Translations under genes and position numbers: made by a program
Assembly (NCBI RefSeq): GCF_014196625.1
Contig: NZ_JACIDZ010000014.1
Span: 1 to 64,000, forward strand
Source of the DNA: Martelella radicis
Lineage (GTDB): Bacteria > Pseudomonadota > Alphaproteobacteria > Rhizobiales > Rhizobiaceae
Direction of reading: 5' to 3'
DNA length: 64,000 nt
In this document: piece after piece, positions 8,107 to 17,193 of the stretch
How positions within the stretch are numbered: the stretch's first letter is position 1
How the letters are laid out: each line of letters starts with the position of its first letter
The notes under the pieces: generated by a model
The model's input: the letters and a program-made list of their open reading frames with translations, nothing else
Told to the model about the DNA's origin: nothing
The model's database searches: none

Positions 8107-9081
8107 ATGCTTGGTTTTCTTGTCCAGCGGCTGCTGCAGGCCGTTGTCGTCATCTTTGCAATGTCGATCATTGTCTTTCTCGGCGTCTACGCAATCGGCA
8201 ATCCGATCGATGTGATGATCGACCCCGGCGCGACCCAGGAGATCCGCCAGAAACTGATCGAGCAATACGGTCTCGACCAACCGCTCTGGCAGCAATACTG
8301 GACGTTTCTTTCCAATGTCATCCACGGCGATCTCGGCACGTCGATGGTCTACAATGTCTCGGTCATCAAACTCGTCTTCTCCAGGCTTCCGGCCACCATC
8401 GAACTGGTCTTCGTCGCTGTGATGATCGCAACCCTCATCGGCATCCCAGCCGGCATCTATGCGGGCTACCGCCCGAACAGCCTGCCTGCCAAGGCAATCA
8501 TGGCGCTCTCGGTTCTCGGCTTCTCCGTTCCAACCTTCTGGATCGGCATGCTGCTGGTCATGGCCTTTGCGGTCAATCTCGGCTGGCTGCCCTCCGGCGG
8601 GCGCGGCGATATCGGTTCCATCCTCGGCCTGCGCACTTCTCTGGCGACCGTGGACGGCTGGAGCCACGTCATCATGCCGGCCTTCAACCTTTCGCTGTTC
8701 ATGATGGGCCTGCTCATCCGTCTCACCCGGGCTGGAATGGTCGAGGCGATGCAGACGGACTATGTGAAATTCGCCCGCGCCCAGGGACTGCCCGACCGGC
8801 AGATCGTGTTCCGCCATGTTCTGCGCAACATCTCAATCCCGATCGTCACAGTCTTTGGCCTTGAACTCGGCTCAACGCTCGCCTTTGCCGTCGTCACCGA
8901 GAGCGTCTTCAACTGGCCGGGCGTCGGAAAGCTGATCATCGACAGCATCCTCCAGCTCGACCGCCCGGTCATGGTCACCTATCTCATTCTCGTGGTCATT
9001 CTCTTCGTGCTCATCAACCTTGTCGTCGACATCATCTACGCCCAGCTCGATCCGCGCGTGCGGCTGAAGGGAGGCAAGTGA
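8107..9081 (+). CDS. Dipeptide-type ABC transporter permease (DppB-like)
   Basis: 324 residues, inner-membrane permease with six predicted helices: an N-terminal helix after LVQRLLQAVVV, a large periplasmic loop, then five helices. The EAA-type coupling loop is EAMQTDYVKFARAQGLPDR with the downstream VFRHVLRNISIPIVT. The N-terminal MLGFLVQRLL and the C-terminal ARQ/YAQLDPRVRL are typical of DppB/OppB. AAGAGG lies 6 bases before the ATG. It overlaps the next gene, so the two permeases are coupled. Confidence 0.93.
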   Translation: MLGFLVQRLLQAVVVIFAMSIIVFLGVYAIGNPIDVMIDPGATQEIRQKLIEQYGLDQPLWQQYWTFLSNVIHGDLGTSMVYNVSVIKLVFSRLPATIELVFVAVMIATLIGIPAGIYAGYRPNSLPAKAIMALSVLGFSVPTFWIGMLLVMAFAVNLGWLPSGGRGDIGSILGLRTSLATVDGWSHVIMPAFNLSLFMMGLLIRLTRAGMVEAMQTDYVKFARAQGLPDRQIVFRHVLRNISIPIVTVFGLELGSTLAFAVVTESVFNWPGVGKLIIDSILQLDRPVMVTYLILVVILFVLINLVVDIIYAQLDPRVRLKGGK

Positions 9082-9992
9082 TGGCTGACGCTACGCCCGC
9101 TGCGGCGCCGGTGGAAACCCGCCCCGCCCGGTTCCGCAATTTCTGTTCCGACTTTGCCCGCTCCCCGGTCGCGGTCGTCTCTCTGATCATGATCGTAGGC
9201 CTGCTGTTCGTCTCCTTTGCAGCGCCGCTGGTGTCGCCGCAGGACCCCTATGACATGGCCAAGCTCGACTGGATGGATGCGTTTCTGAAGCCCGGCACGG
9301 TCGGTTCCGGCGGCTATACCCATCTTCTCGGCACCGACAATGTCGGCCGCGACATGCTGTCGGCGATCTTCTACGGATTGCGCACCAGCTTCGTCATCGG
9401 CCTTTCCGCCGGCGGGCTGGCGTTGATCGTCGGCATTTGCGTCGGCCTGTCGGCGGCCTATTTCGGCGGCCGGATCGAGGCCTTCCTGATGCGCATCGTC
9501 GACCTGCAATTGTCGATGCCGGCGATCCTGCTGGCACTGGTGCTGGTCGCCGTTCTCGGACAGGGCGTCGGCCAGATCATTCTGGCGCTGGTGATTGCCC
9601 AATACGCCTATTTCGCCCGCACCACCCATGGCGCGGCGACCGTCGAGCGCGGCAAGGACTATATCGAGGCCGCCCGCTCGACGCCGCTTCCCACAGGCCG
9701 CGTTCTCTTCCGCCACCTCCTGCCGAACGTGCTGCCGCCGCTGATCGTGGTTGCCACGGTACAGGTCGCAAGCGCGATCGCGCTGGAGGCGACGCTCTCC
9801 TTCCTCGGCGTCGGTCTGCCGCTCACCGAACCCTCGCTCGGCTCGCTGATTGCCAACGGCTTCAAATATATCCACACGGACCGCTACTGGCTGTCGATCT
9901 ATCCGGGCCTTTTCCTGATGGTGACGGTGGTGACGATCAATCTGGTCGGCGATCAGGTCCGCACCGTTCTAGACCCGAGGCGCAGCCGATGA
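9081..9992 (+). CDS. Dipeptide-type ABC transporter permease (DppC-like)
   Basis: 303 residues, second inner-membrane permease subunit. N-terminal OppC-type helix after SPVAVVSLIMI, GTDNVGRDMLS motif characteristic of DppC/OppC, and coupling loop KDYIEAARSTPLPTGRVLFRH. The overlap reads GTGATGG: the first gene ends in TGA and this one starts at ATG 9081, 6 bases after GGGAGG. A GTG at 9078 would add one residue but is too close to the Shine-Dalgarno. Followed by ATGA overlap with the ATPase gene. Confidence 0.93.
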   Translation: MADATPAAAPVETRPARFRNFCSDFARSPVAVVSLIMIVGLLFVSFAAPLVSPQDPYDMAKLDWMDAFLKPGTVGSGGYTHLLGTDNVGRDMLSAIFYGLRTSFVIGLSAGGLALIVGICVGLSAAYFGGRIEAFLMRIVDLQLSMPAILLALVLVAVLGQGVGQIILALVIAQYAYFARTTHGAATVERGKDYIEAARSTPLPTGRVLFRHLLPNVLPPLIVVATVQVASAIALEATLSFLGVGLPLTEPSLGSLIANGFKYIHTDRYWLSIYPGLFLMVTVVTINLVGDQVRTVLDPRRSR

Positions 9993-10954
9993 CCAAAGCA
10001 CTGGACGTCCGGGGCCTCACCACCCGGTTTGAAACCCGTCGCGGCGACGTCACCGCCGTCAACAATGTCAGCTTTTCGGTCGAGCGCGGCCGCATCATGG
10101 GTCTTGTCGGCGAGAGCGGCTCGGGCAAGAGCGTCACCGGCTTTTCCATTCTCGGCCTTGTCGAGGAACCGGGCCATATCACCGGCGGCGAAGTTCTGGT
10201 CGATGGCCAGGACCTCAGGGCGCTGAAGCCCGAGGCACTGCGAAAACTGCGCGGCGCCAAGGTCGCCATGGTGTTTCAGGACCCGATGATGACACTGAAC
10301 CCGGTCTTGCGGATCGGCGACCAGATGGCGATGGCCGTGCGCGTGCACGAGAAGATGTCGAAGCGCGACGCCTGGGAGCGTGCGCGCCAGGCCCTCGAGA
10401 CCGTCGGCATTCCGGCTGCCCGCGAAAGGCTGAAGGCCTATCCGCACCAGCTTTCCGGCGGCATGCGCCAGCGCGTGGCCATTGCCACCGCGCTTTTGCA
10501 CCGCCCGGCGGTGATCATCGCCGACGAACCGACGACGGCGCTCGACGTCTCGATCCAGAGCCAGATTCTCGCCGAGGTGCGCAGGCTTGCCGACGAGACC
10601 GGCACGGCGATCGTCTGGGTCACCCACGACCTTGCCGTCATCTCCAGCCTCGCTGACGACATCTGCGTCATGTATGCTGGCAGGATCGTTGAGCGCGGCA
10701 CGGCCGAAGAGGTGATTGTCGCCCCCCGCCACCCCTATACGGTTGGCCTGATCGGCTCCGTGCCGAGCCTGCATGAGCCGGGCGCGCATCTGCCGCAAAT
10801 CCCCGGATCGACGCCGCAGCTTGCCAATCTGCCATCGGGCTGTCCGTTCAGGCCGCGCTGTCCGCGCGCGTCAGACATCTGCGCCACCGAGCCGCCCCTG
10901 CATGAGACCGGAACGCATTCGGTTTCCTGTCATCATCCGATGGAGGCCCCATGA
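9989..10954 (+). CDS. Peptide ABC transporter ATPase (DppD-like)
   Basis: 321 residues. Walker A GESGSGKS (41-48), signature LSGGMRQR, Walker B VIIADEPTTALDV and switch His in WVTHDLAVIS. The C-terminal oligopeptide-transport extension has the cysteine cluster CPFRPRCPRASDIC typical of DppD/OppD. Start ATG at 9989 overlaps the permease stop (ATGA); a much longer open frame upstream in the same phase runs through the permease gene and is not coding. It works as a heterodimer with the next ATPase. Confidence 0.94.
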   Translation: MTKALDVRGLTTRFETRRGDVTAVNNVSFSVERGRIMGLVGESGSGKSVTGFSILGLVEEPGHITGGEVLVDGQDLRALKPEALRKLRGAKVAMVFQDPMMTLNPVLRIGDQMAMAVRVHEKMSKRDAWERARQALETVGIPAARERLKAYPHQLSGGMRQRVAIATALLHRPAVIIADEPTTALDVSIQSQILAEVRRLADETGTAIVWVTHDLAVISSLADDICVMYAGRIVERGTAEEVIVAPRHPYTVGLIGSVPSLHEPGAHLPQIPGSTPQLANLPSGCPFRPRCPRASDICATEPPLHETGTHSVSCHHPMEAP

Positions 10955-11982
10955 GCAAGCCGCTTCTGACGATCAAAAGCGTTCACAAACGCTTCACCCG
11001 AAAGCCCGGCCTCGTCATCCAGGGCATCAACAGGCTCGCCGGCAAGCCCTCGGGCGAAACCGTTCATGCGCTTTCCGATATCTCGCTGGAGGTCGCCGAG
11101 GGCGAGGTGCTCGGCCTTGTCGGCGAATCGGGCTGCGGCAAGTCTACGCTCGGCCGCATCATCTCGGGCATCTACACGCCAAGCGAGGGTCAGGTGCTTC
11201 TGAGCGGTGCGCCCGTTGCCCGCAAGCACGGCAACAATGTCGACAAGCTCACCACCAAGGTGCAGATGATCCATCAGGATCCGTTCGCAAGCCTCAATCC
11301 GCGCATGAAGGTGGGCGAGACGATCGCCGAAGGTCCGCGCATCCATCATATCGTCAAGGCCAATGAAGTCCGCGCCCGTGTGCGCAGTCTGCTTGAGCAG
11401 GTGGGCCTTGAGGGCGCCTATGCCGACCGCCTGCCGCACCAGTTTTCCGGTGGTCAACGCCAGCGCGTCGCCATTGCCCGCGCGCTCGCCATGGAGCCGG
11501 AGCTGCTGGTGCTGGACGAAGCGGTGGCCTCGCTGGACGTCTCGATCCAGGCGCAGGTGCTGAACCTGTTCATGGATCTGCGCCGCGAACTCGATCTTAC
11601 CGCCGTTTTCATCAGCCACGACCTTTCGGTCGTGCGCCATGTGTGCGACCGTGTGGCGATCATGTATCTCGGACGGATCGTCGAGCTCGCCACAGCGGAA
11701 GAGCTTTATGCGACGCCGCGCCACCCCTATACTAGGGCGCTGTTCGCCTCGATCCCGAAGCTTGGCGCCGGGCGCGGCTCGTTTCAGCCGATCGAGGGCG
11801 AAATCCCCTCGCCGATCAACCCGCCGAAAGGCTGCGCCTTCCATCCGCGCTGTCCGATGGCCGGCCCGAGGTGCAAAACCGAACTGCCGCGCCTCAAGCC
11901 GGCGACAAGCGGAACGGCATCGGTTGCCTGCCACCTCAACGACGGCGGCACCGGCGCCACAGCAAAGCCGGAGGCCGCATGA
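10951..11982 (+). CDS. Peptide ABC transporter ATPase (DppF-like)
   Basis: 343 residues. Walker A GESGCGKST (58-66), signature FSGGQRQR, Walker B LLVLDEAVASLDVS, switch SHDLSVV, and the C-terminal peptide-transport extension with CAFHPRCPMAGPRC. Glu in Walker B is followed by AVASLDV, the DppF/OppF pattern. ATGA overlaps join it to the DppD-like gene before and the carboxypeptidase gene after, so importer and peptidase are made from one message. Confidence 0.94.
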   Translation: MSKPLLTIKSVHKRFTRKPGLVIQGINRLAGKPSGETVHALSDISLEVAEGEVLGLVGESGCGKSTLGRIISGIYTPSEGQVLLSGAPVARKHGNNVDKLTTKVQMIHQDPFASLNPRMKVGETIAEGPRIHHIVKANEVRARVRSLLEQVGLEGAYADRLPHQFSGGQRQRVAIARALAMEPELLVLDEAVASLDVSIQAQVLNLFMDLRRELDLTAVFISHDLSVVRHVCDRVAIMYLGRIVELATAEELYATPRHPYTRALFASIPKLGAGRGSFQPIEGEIPSPINPPKGCAFHPRCPMAGPRCKTELPRLKPATSGTASVACHLNDGGTGATAKPEAA

Positions 11983-13469
11983 ACGCGTTCACAACCCGCA
12001 CAGCCGAAATCAACGATATTCTCTCGGCCGTCAACCTGCTGCAATGGGATGCGCGAGTCATGATGCCTGCAGGCGGAGCAGCCACCCGCGGCCAGCAGAT
12101 TGCCACGCTGAAGGCCAAGGCGCGCGCGATGCTGCTCGACACCGCCACGGAAGATGCCGCCGAAGCCGTGCTGGCAAAGCCTTCCGATGAACGCGAGCGC
12201 CGCGCCGCCGAGGCTGTGCTTGCCGCTCGCAAATGGCATCTGAGCGTGCCGCCCGAACTGCTGCGTCGCCAGGACGAAATCTCGATTATTGCCGGCCGCG
12301 CCTGGGAAGGGGCTCGTGCGGAAGGCGACTTTGCCCTGTTCCGTCCGCATCTTGCCGAGATCGTCTCGCTTGCGCGCCAGATGGCGGACGCGATCGGCTA
12401 TGACGCCCACCCCTATGACCCGATGGTGCAGATCTACGAGCCCGGCGAGACCGCCGCCTCGCTGAAGGCTCTGTTCGACGACCTGCGCGACGGCATCAAG
12501 CCGATCCTGACGGCAGCGCTCGAACGACCGAAACCGCGCGCGGATTTTCTCTACCGCGCCTATCCGGTCGAACAGCAGAAAGCGCTCTGTGCGGAGCTTG
12601 CCGAAGTTCTCGGCCTTGATTTTACCCGCAGCCGGCTCGACACAGCCGTCCATCCCTTCGAGATCTCGTTTACCCGCCAGGATGTGCGCATCACCTCGCG
12701 CTGGAACCCGAACTATCTGCCGATGTCGATCTTCGGCACCATGCACGAGACCGGCCACGCGCTGTACGAACAGGGCGTCGATCCGGCACTGACCCGCACG
12801 GCACACACGACCGATCTGATCGGTCTTTATTCCGTCGGCGGCAGCAGTTTCGGCATGCATGAGAGCCAGTCGCGGCTTTTCGAAAACCATATCGGACGTT
12901 CCGCTGATTTCTGGGCGCTGCATTTCGGACGGCTCAAGGCGCATTTCCCGGACCAGCTCGCCGATGTCAGCAAGGAAGAGTTCGTCAGGGCCGTCAACCG
13001 CACCGAGCCGGGCCTCATCCGCGTGGAAGCGGACGAACTGACCTATGATCTGCACATCATGCTCAGGGTGCGCATCGAAATGGCGCTGATGGACGGTTCG
13101 CTTGTTGTCGATGACGTGCCGGCGGCCTGGAACGCCGCCATGCGCGAGGACCTCGGCATCGATGTGCCGCATGACGGGCTCGGCTGCCTTCAGGACGTCC
13201 ACTGGTCGAGCGGCTATATCGGCTCCTTCCCGACCTACACGATCGGCAATGTCACCGCCGCTCAGATCATGGCGCGGCTCGATGAAACAGATCCTCAATT
13301 GCGCAGTGCCACCAAGGCCGGCGATCTTGCGCCGCTGCGGCAAAAACTCGGAGAGGCTGTCTGGCAGCACGGCCGCTCGAGAAGCCGCCGCGAGGCTCTC
13401 TCCTCGATCGGCGCTGACGCCGGCGACTGCGGCGCCTATCTCGACTATCTGAGGACCAAATTCGCATAG
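11979..13469 (+). CDS. M32 (Taq-type) metallocarboxypeptidase
   Basis: 496 residues, normal for family M32, which removes C-terminal residues from peptides in the cytoplasm with one metal ion. The zinc site is H256-E-T-G-H260, with Glu295 of the HESQSR motif as third ligand. The segment between the HExxH helix and HESQSR (ALTRTAHTTDLIGLYSVG...) looks some 8-9 residues longer than I expect for the family and may alter the substrate cleft. The gene overlaps the importer ATPase by 4 bases. Position as last gene of the peptide importer operon indicates it degrades the imported peptide. Confidence 0.93.
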   Translation: MNAFTTRTAEINDILSAVNLLQWDARVMMPAGGAATRGQQIATLKAKARAMLLDTATEDAAEAVLAKPSDERERRAAEAVLAARKWHLSVPPELLRRQDEISIIAGRAWEGARAEGDFALFRPHLAEIVSLARQMADAIGYDAHPYDPMVQIYEPGETAASLKALFDDLRDGIKPILTAALERPKPRADFLYRAYPVEQQKALCAELAEVLGLDFTRSRLDTAVHPFEISFTRQDVRITSRWNPNYLPMSIFGTMHETGHALYEQGVDPALTRTAHTTDLIGLYSVGGSSFGMHESQSRLFENHIGRSADFWALHFGRLKAHFPDQLADVSKEEFVRAVNRTEPGLIRVEADELTYDLHIMLRVRIEMALMDGSLVVDDVPAAWNAAMREDLGIDVPHDGLGCLQDVHWSSGYIGSFPTYTIGNVTAAQIMARLDETDPQLRSATKAGDLAPLRQKLGEAVWQHGRSRSRREALSSIGADAGDCGAYLDYLRTKFA

Positions 13470-13543
13470 GTTTTCGGCGCGAGCGCCTGGCGCGGGCAGG
13501 TCGAAGGCGGCCCAAAGTCCGGCGCGGCCGGCCCATATGTGCT

Positions 13544-14548
13544 TCAGCCACCGGCAGGCGGCCTCATGGTTGACTGCCGGATCATCAGTGTCGGCTCCAG
13601 CCTGTAGTCGCGCGCAATCTCCTTGCCCGCGATCATCGCCAGGATCTGCTGCATCGCGATCTCGCCCATGGTCTCGCTGCGCATATCGACGGTCGTCAGC
13701 GATGGCAGGACATAGCGGCTCGGTTCGATATTGTCGAAGCCGGCAAGGCCGACATCCTCCGGTATGGAGATGCCGAGCGCGCGCGCCTGAATCAGAAAGC
13801 CGAGCGCCACCTGATCGTTACAGGCAACGATCACCTCCGGCCGGTCGGGCCGCAGCAGGACATGGGCAGCCGCCCGCTCGCCCGACTCGGTCACCGTGCC
13901 GTCCACCTCGAAGACCTGAAGCTCCAGCCCCTCGGCTTCGACCACCTCCTTCAGCCCCCTCAGGCGCTCCTCGTTCCAGGAGGCAAGCGGAAAACCGGCA
14001 TAGGCGATACGCCGATAGCCCTGACGCACGAGATAGCGCGCCAGAAGCCCGGCGCCGAGGTAACCGTCGGTGCGCACCGTATAGATCACATCGCGCATCG
14101 GCCGGCCGACGAAGATCACCGGCTTGCCCATATTGGCGAGCCAGTCCATGTCCTGTTCCGGGATCCGCGTGCTCACGATCAGCCCGTCGACGCGCATGGC
14201 CAGCGCATCCAGCATCTGATGAACGCCTTCGCGACGCTCCTCCATGTCGACGACAAACTGGCTGTAGCCGCTCTTCATGCCGACGCGGTTCGCGCCCTTG
14301 ACGATATTGGCGTAATGCGGATTGCGGATATCCATCACCGCAAGGCCGATCGCCTGGGTGCGCCCCGTGACCATGCTGCGGGCGGCCGGGTTCTGCCGAT
14401 AACCGAGAGATGCGATGGCCGCGCGGATGCGCTCCTCCACCGCAGGCGAAAAGGTCTGCTGGCGATTGACGAATTTCGACACCGTGGCGATCGAAACGCC
14501 CGCCGCGGTGGCGACATCCTTGATTGTGGCAGCTCTGGGCTCGGACAT
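13544..14548 (-). CDS. LacI-family repressor of the oligouronide operon
   Basis: 334 residues: N-terminal LacI helix-turn-helix (ATIKDVATAAGVSIATVSKF, residues 7-26), hinge helix with NPAARSM, and a periplasmic-binding-type sugar sensor domain. It is divergent from the ABC/alginate-lyase operon. A GTAAACGTTT-type palindrome touches its own start codon (14549-14562) and a near-identical one sits at the operon promoter (14740-14753), so it probably represses both and is released by an oligouronide or its breakdown product. It is convergent with the carboxypeptidase gene; 74 bases separate the stops. Confidence 0.92.
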   Translation of the reverse strand: MSEPRAATIKDVATAAGVSIATVSKFVNRQQTFSPAVEERIRAAIASLGYRQNPAARSMVTGRTQAIGLAVMDIRNPHYANIVKGANRVGMKSGYSQFVVDMEERREGVHQMLDALAMRVDGLIVSTRIPEQDMDWLANMGKPVIFVGRPMRDVIYTVRTDGYLGAGLLARYLVRQGYRRIAYAGFPLASWNEERLRGLKEVVEAEGLELQVFEVDGTVTESGERAAAHVLLRPDRPEVIVACNDQVALGFLIQARALGISIPEDVGLAGFDNIEPSRYVLPSLTTVDMRSETMGEIAMQQILAMIAGKEIARDYRLEPTLMIRQSTMRPPAGG

Positions 14549-14562
14549 AAAAAACGTTTACC
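14549..14562 (-). promoter_or_regulatory. LacI operator 1 (autoregulatory)
   Basis: On the reverse strand GGTAAACGTTTTTT, with the CG-centred AAACGTTT core expected for LacI-family repressors, directly abuts the repressor's start codon. It matches operator 2 (GTTAAACGTTTTCT) at 12 of 14 positions. Confidence 0.55.
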
Positions 14563-14739
14563 TGATTTTGTCGATATGGCTGTATTGTGGCACTTTCTCG
14601 CCGAGCCCACAAGCATTTACAGCGCTAGACACACGCGTGTCAGTTTGACGCAGCTTAATTAGATATGCAGCTATTTCAAAGACGTAAGACAAGCTTAGGT
14701 CGCCTCTTTCATCGCATGGAATCGCCGGTCCAAAGTTTA

Positions 14740-14781
14740 GTTAAACGTTTTCTTGATTCCGGAAATTTGCTGCGTTATGGT
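14740..14781 (+). promoter_or_regulatory. Promoter and LacI operator 2 of the oligouronide operon
   Basis: GTTAAACGTTTTCT (14740-14753) runs straight into a promoter-like TTGATT (14753-14758), a 17-base spacer and TATGGT (14776-14781). A repressor bound here would cover the -35 box. The start codon at 14852 is about 65 bases past the expected transcript start. The remaining sequence of this 303-base divergent gap shows no gene. Confidence 0.6.
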
Positions 14782-14851
14782 CCAAGCCAGTCGGATGCTG
14801 AAGCTCTAGGCCAGTCTCCGTCGACAGCAGTGAAACCGTGGAGGAGACCAC

Positions 14852-16144
14852 ATGAAAAAGATCACTTGCATTGCCGGGCTTGCCGGCGCCCTTCTCGCCG
14901 GAACGGCAGCCATTCCGGCAAACGCGCAGGACCTCGATGTGTGGATCCGCGCCAGCAACGACTCGCGCGAAGTCTATGAACAGATGGCCGAGGCCTTCGA
15001 GACGAAGACCGGCATCCATATCAACTATTTCAACGCCACCACCGATTTCGAGCAGCGCCTGGCCCGCGCCGCCGCAGGCCGCGAACTGCCGGACCTGCTT
15101 TTCAATGATGCTACCGCCATGGGGCAGATGGAGCAGATGGGGATCATCGAGGAGGTCGACCGTTCCAAGATTGAGGGCGCTGACGACATCTACCCAACCG
15201 CCTGGAAGAGCGCCGAGGCCGCTGACGGCAAGTATTACGGCGTGCCGACCTCGGCCCAGTCCTTTGCCCTCTTCATCCGCAAGGACTGGCGCGAAAAGCT
15301 CGGGCTTGAACAGCCCAAGACCTGGGATGAGCTGAAAGCCATGGCTGCGGCCTTCACCCACGACGACCCCGACGGCAACGGCAAGGATGATACCTATGGC
15401 TTCATCCTGCCCGCGTCGACAACGCGCGGCTATGCGAGTTGGTTCATGAGCAGCTTCATGTGGCAGGCCGGCGGCGGCTATCTTGCCAAGGAAGGCGATG
15501 GCTACAAGGCGGCGCTGCCCCAGGAAGGCAATGTCGAGGCGATGGAATTCATGCGCAGCCTCGTCTGCGAGGGCCTCACCCAGCCGGGCGCCATCAACGC
15601 CACCACCGCCGATGTCATCCCCTCCTTCCGTTCCGGCCAGACCGGCATGTTCTTTACCGGACCCTACCACATCGCGCTTCTTGACGCCGAACCCGGCGCC
15701 GACAAGATCGAGGTGATCGCACCGCCGGCCGGGCCTGAGGGCGTTGCCACGCTTGCCGAAGGCACCAATGTCTACTTCATGAAGGGCAGCGAGAAGGTCG
15801 ACGACGCCCGCAAGTTCGTCGAGTTCATGATCTCGCCGGAAGGCCAGACCATGGGCATGGCCGTGGGCACCGGGCGCATCCCGATCGTCCGTCTGCCGAT
15901 CAACAAGAATGTCGACACGCTCGCCACCCTGAAAGACGAGCGCTGGGGTCTGTTCGCCAAGCTCTATGCCGACGCGGGCCGCTATGTTCCGACCGTTCCG
16001 GACTGGACGCCGATAAGGCTCGACACGGCCATGGGCTTCAACAAGATCTTCGCTGATTGCGAGTCAGACATTCCCGCACTTCTGGAAGAAACCAATGGCA
16101 CGGTTACCGGCATCCTGAAGGATCAGGGCGCGCTGGCCGAATAG
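14852..16144 (+). CDS. Sugar ABC transporter substrate-binding protein
   Basis: 430 residues, SBP_bac_1 (cluster B) family. Signal peptide 1-25, cleavage after PANA-Q. The DLDVWIRASND start, the DLLFNDATAMGQM segment and the conserved GQTGMFFTGPYH block are typical of oligosaccharide binders. Strong GGAGGAG ribosome site. First gene of the LacI-controlled operon with two permeases, an ATPase and polysaccharide lyases, so the ligand is probably an alginate or related uronate oligosaccharide; the sequence alone does not fix this. Confidence 0.93.
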   Translation: MKKITCIAGLAGALLAGTAAIPANAQDLDVWIRASNDSREVYEQMAEAFETKTGIHINYFNATTDFEQRLARAAAGRELPDLLFNDATAMGQMEQMGIIEEVDRSKIEGADDIYPTAWKSAEAADGKYYGVPTSAQSFALFIRKDWREKLGLEQPKTWDELKAMAAAFTHDDPDGNGKDDTYGFILPASTTRGYASWFMSSFMWQAGGGYLAKEGDGYKAALPQEGNVEAMEFMRSLVCEGLTQPGAINATTADVIPSFRSGQTGMFFTGPYHIALLDAEPGADKIEVIAPPAGPEGVATLAEGTNVYFMKGSEKVDDARKFVEFMISPEGQTMGMAVGTGRIPIVRLPINKNVDTLATLKDERWGLFAKLYADAGRYVPTVPDWTPIRLDTAMGFNKIFADCESDIPALLEETNGTVTGILKDQGALAE

Positions 16145-16156
16145 GCCTCAAGGCAG

Positions 16157-16179
16157 GGCCGGCGGCACCTCCGCCGGCC
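16157..16179 (+). other. Intercistronic stem-loop after binding-protein gene
   Basis: GGCCGGCGG (16157-16165) and CCGCCGGCC (16171-16179) pair perfectly over 9 bp with a 5-base loop, 13 bases after the stop. No U-run. Probably raises binding-protein mRNA stability relative to the permeases. Confidence 0.65.
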
Positions 16180-16229
16180 TCCAAACGGGCCATCACACCA
16201 TCCATTCTTTGAAAGTCCAGGCGAATTCA

Positions 16230-17183
16230 ATGCCCAGTGAGCCCATGATCGCGCAGAACGGCCAGGTGGCCGCAGCGCCAAACGTCACCCGACGTCGCAA
16301 AACCAAGTTTTCCAGGCGCCTCAAGCGCGGCGTGATACCGTGGCTGTTTCTCATGCCTGCCCTCGTCATCTTCACCTGGTTCAAATTCTACCCCATGGTC
16401 CGGGGACTGATCATCAGCTTCTACCAGATGAATTTCTACGGGCCGAACGAATGGGTCGGGTTCGACAATTTCCAGCGCGTCCTCACCGACACGGCGCTGC
16501 ATTCCGCCGTGATCAACACGGTGATCTACGTTATCTTTTCCATGACGATCGGCGCAGTCATCGCCTTTGCCCTGGCTCTGGCGCTGGAAGGCCCGGCCCG
16601 GCACCTGCGCTTCATCCGCACGGCGATGTTCCTGCCGGCCGTCACCAGCGCCGCCGTCGTTGCCGAAATCTGGCGCATCCTGTTCAACCCGACGCCGAGC
16701 GGCGTGGTCAACCAGATCATCGGCTGGGTCGGCGTCGCCCCGCAGGGCTTTCTTGCCGACACCCACCAGGCGCTGGCGACGATCATTCTCCTGCACATCT
16801 GGAAGAGCGTGCCCTACAGCATGGTCATCTTCATCGCGGGTCTGGCGGGCATCAACCGCGACCTCTATGACGCTGCCCATGTCGATGGAGCCTCGCCCTG
16901 GCAGCGCCTGCGCTATGTCACGCTTCCCGGCATGATCCCGGCGATCTCCGTGGTGCTGATGCTCTCCTTCATCCGTGGTTTCCGCGTGTTTACCGAAGTC
17001 TATGCGACAACCGGCGGCGGTCCGGCCGGCTCCACCGAGATGATCATGACCCACATCTACAAGATCGGCTTCGAACAATTCGATTACGGCTATGCCTCGG
17101 CCGTGTCCTTCCTCCTGTTCCTGTTCACGGTGCTGCTGACGATGGTGCACCTCGGTATCAAGAACCGGATCTCCAGGTTCTAG
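16230..17183 (+). CDS. Sugar ABC transporter permease (MalF/UgpA-like)
   Basis: 317 residues, inner membrane, six helices after an Arg/Lys-rich cytoplasmic N-terminus (VTRRRKTKFSRRLKRG). Coupling loop YDAAHVDGASPWQRLRYVTL. Start taken as ATG 16230; a TTG at 16209 is in frame but has no ribosome site. Pairs with the MalG-like permease 10 bases downstream. Confidence 0.92.
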   Translation: MPSEPMIAQNGQVAAAPNVTRRRKTKFSRRLKRGVIPWLFLMPALVIFTWFKFYPMVRGLIISFYQMNFYGPNEWVGFDNFQRVLTDTALHSAVINTVIYVIFSMTIGAVIAFALALALEGPARHLRFIRTAMFLPAVTSAAVVAEIWRILFNPTPSGVVNQIIGWVGVAPQGFLADTHQALATIILLHIWKSVPYSMVIFIAGLAGINRDLYDAAHVDGASPWQRLRYVTLPGMIPAISVVLMLSFIRGFRVFTEVYATTGGGPAGSTEMIMTHIYKIGFEQFDYGYASAVSFLLFLFTVLLTMVHLGIKNRISRF

Positions 17184-17193
17184 GAGAGTAAAA

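Noticed and set aside
9437-9988. Upstream extension of the DppD-like ATPase
   Set aside because: It runs inside the permease gene in another frame; family similarity begins at 9989.
11784-13370. Leftward frame of 528 codons opposite the M32 peptidase
   Set aside because: The forward frame has the HExxH and HESQSR motifs; the reverse product shows none.
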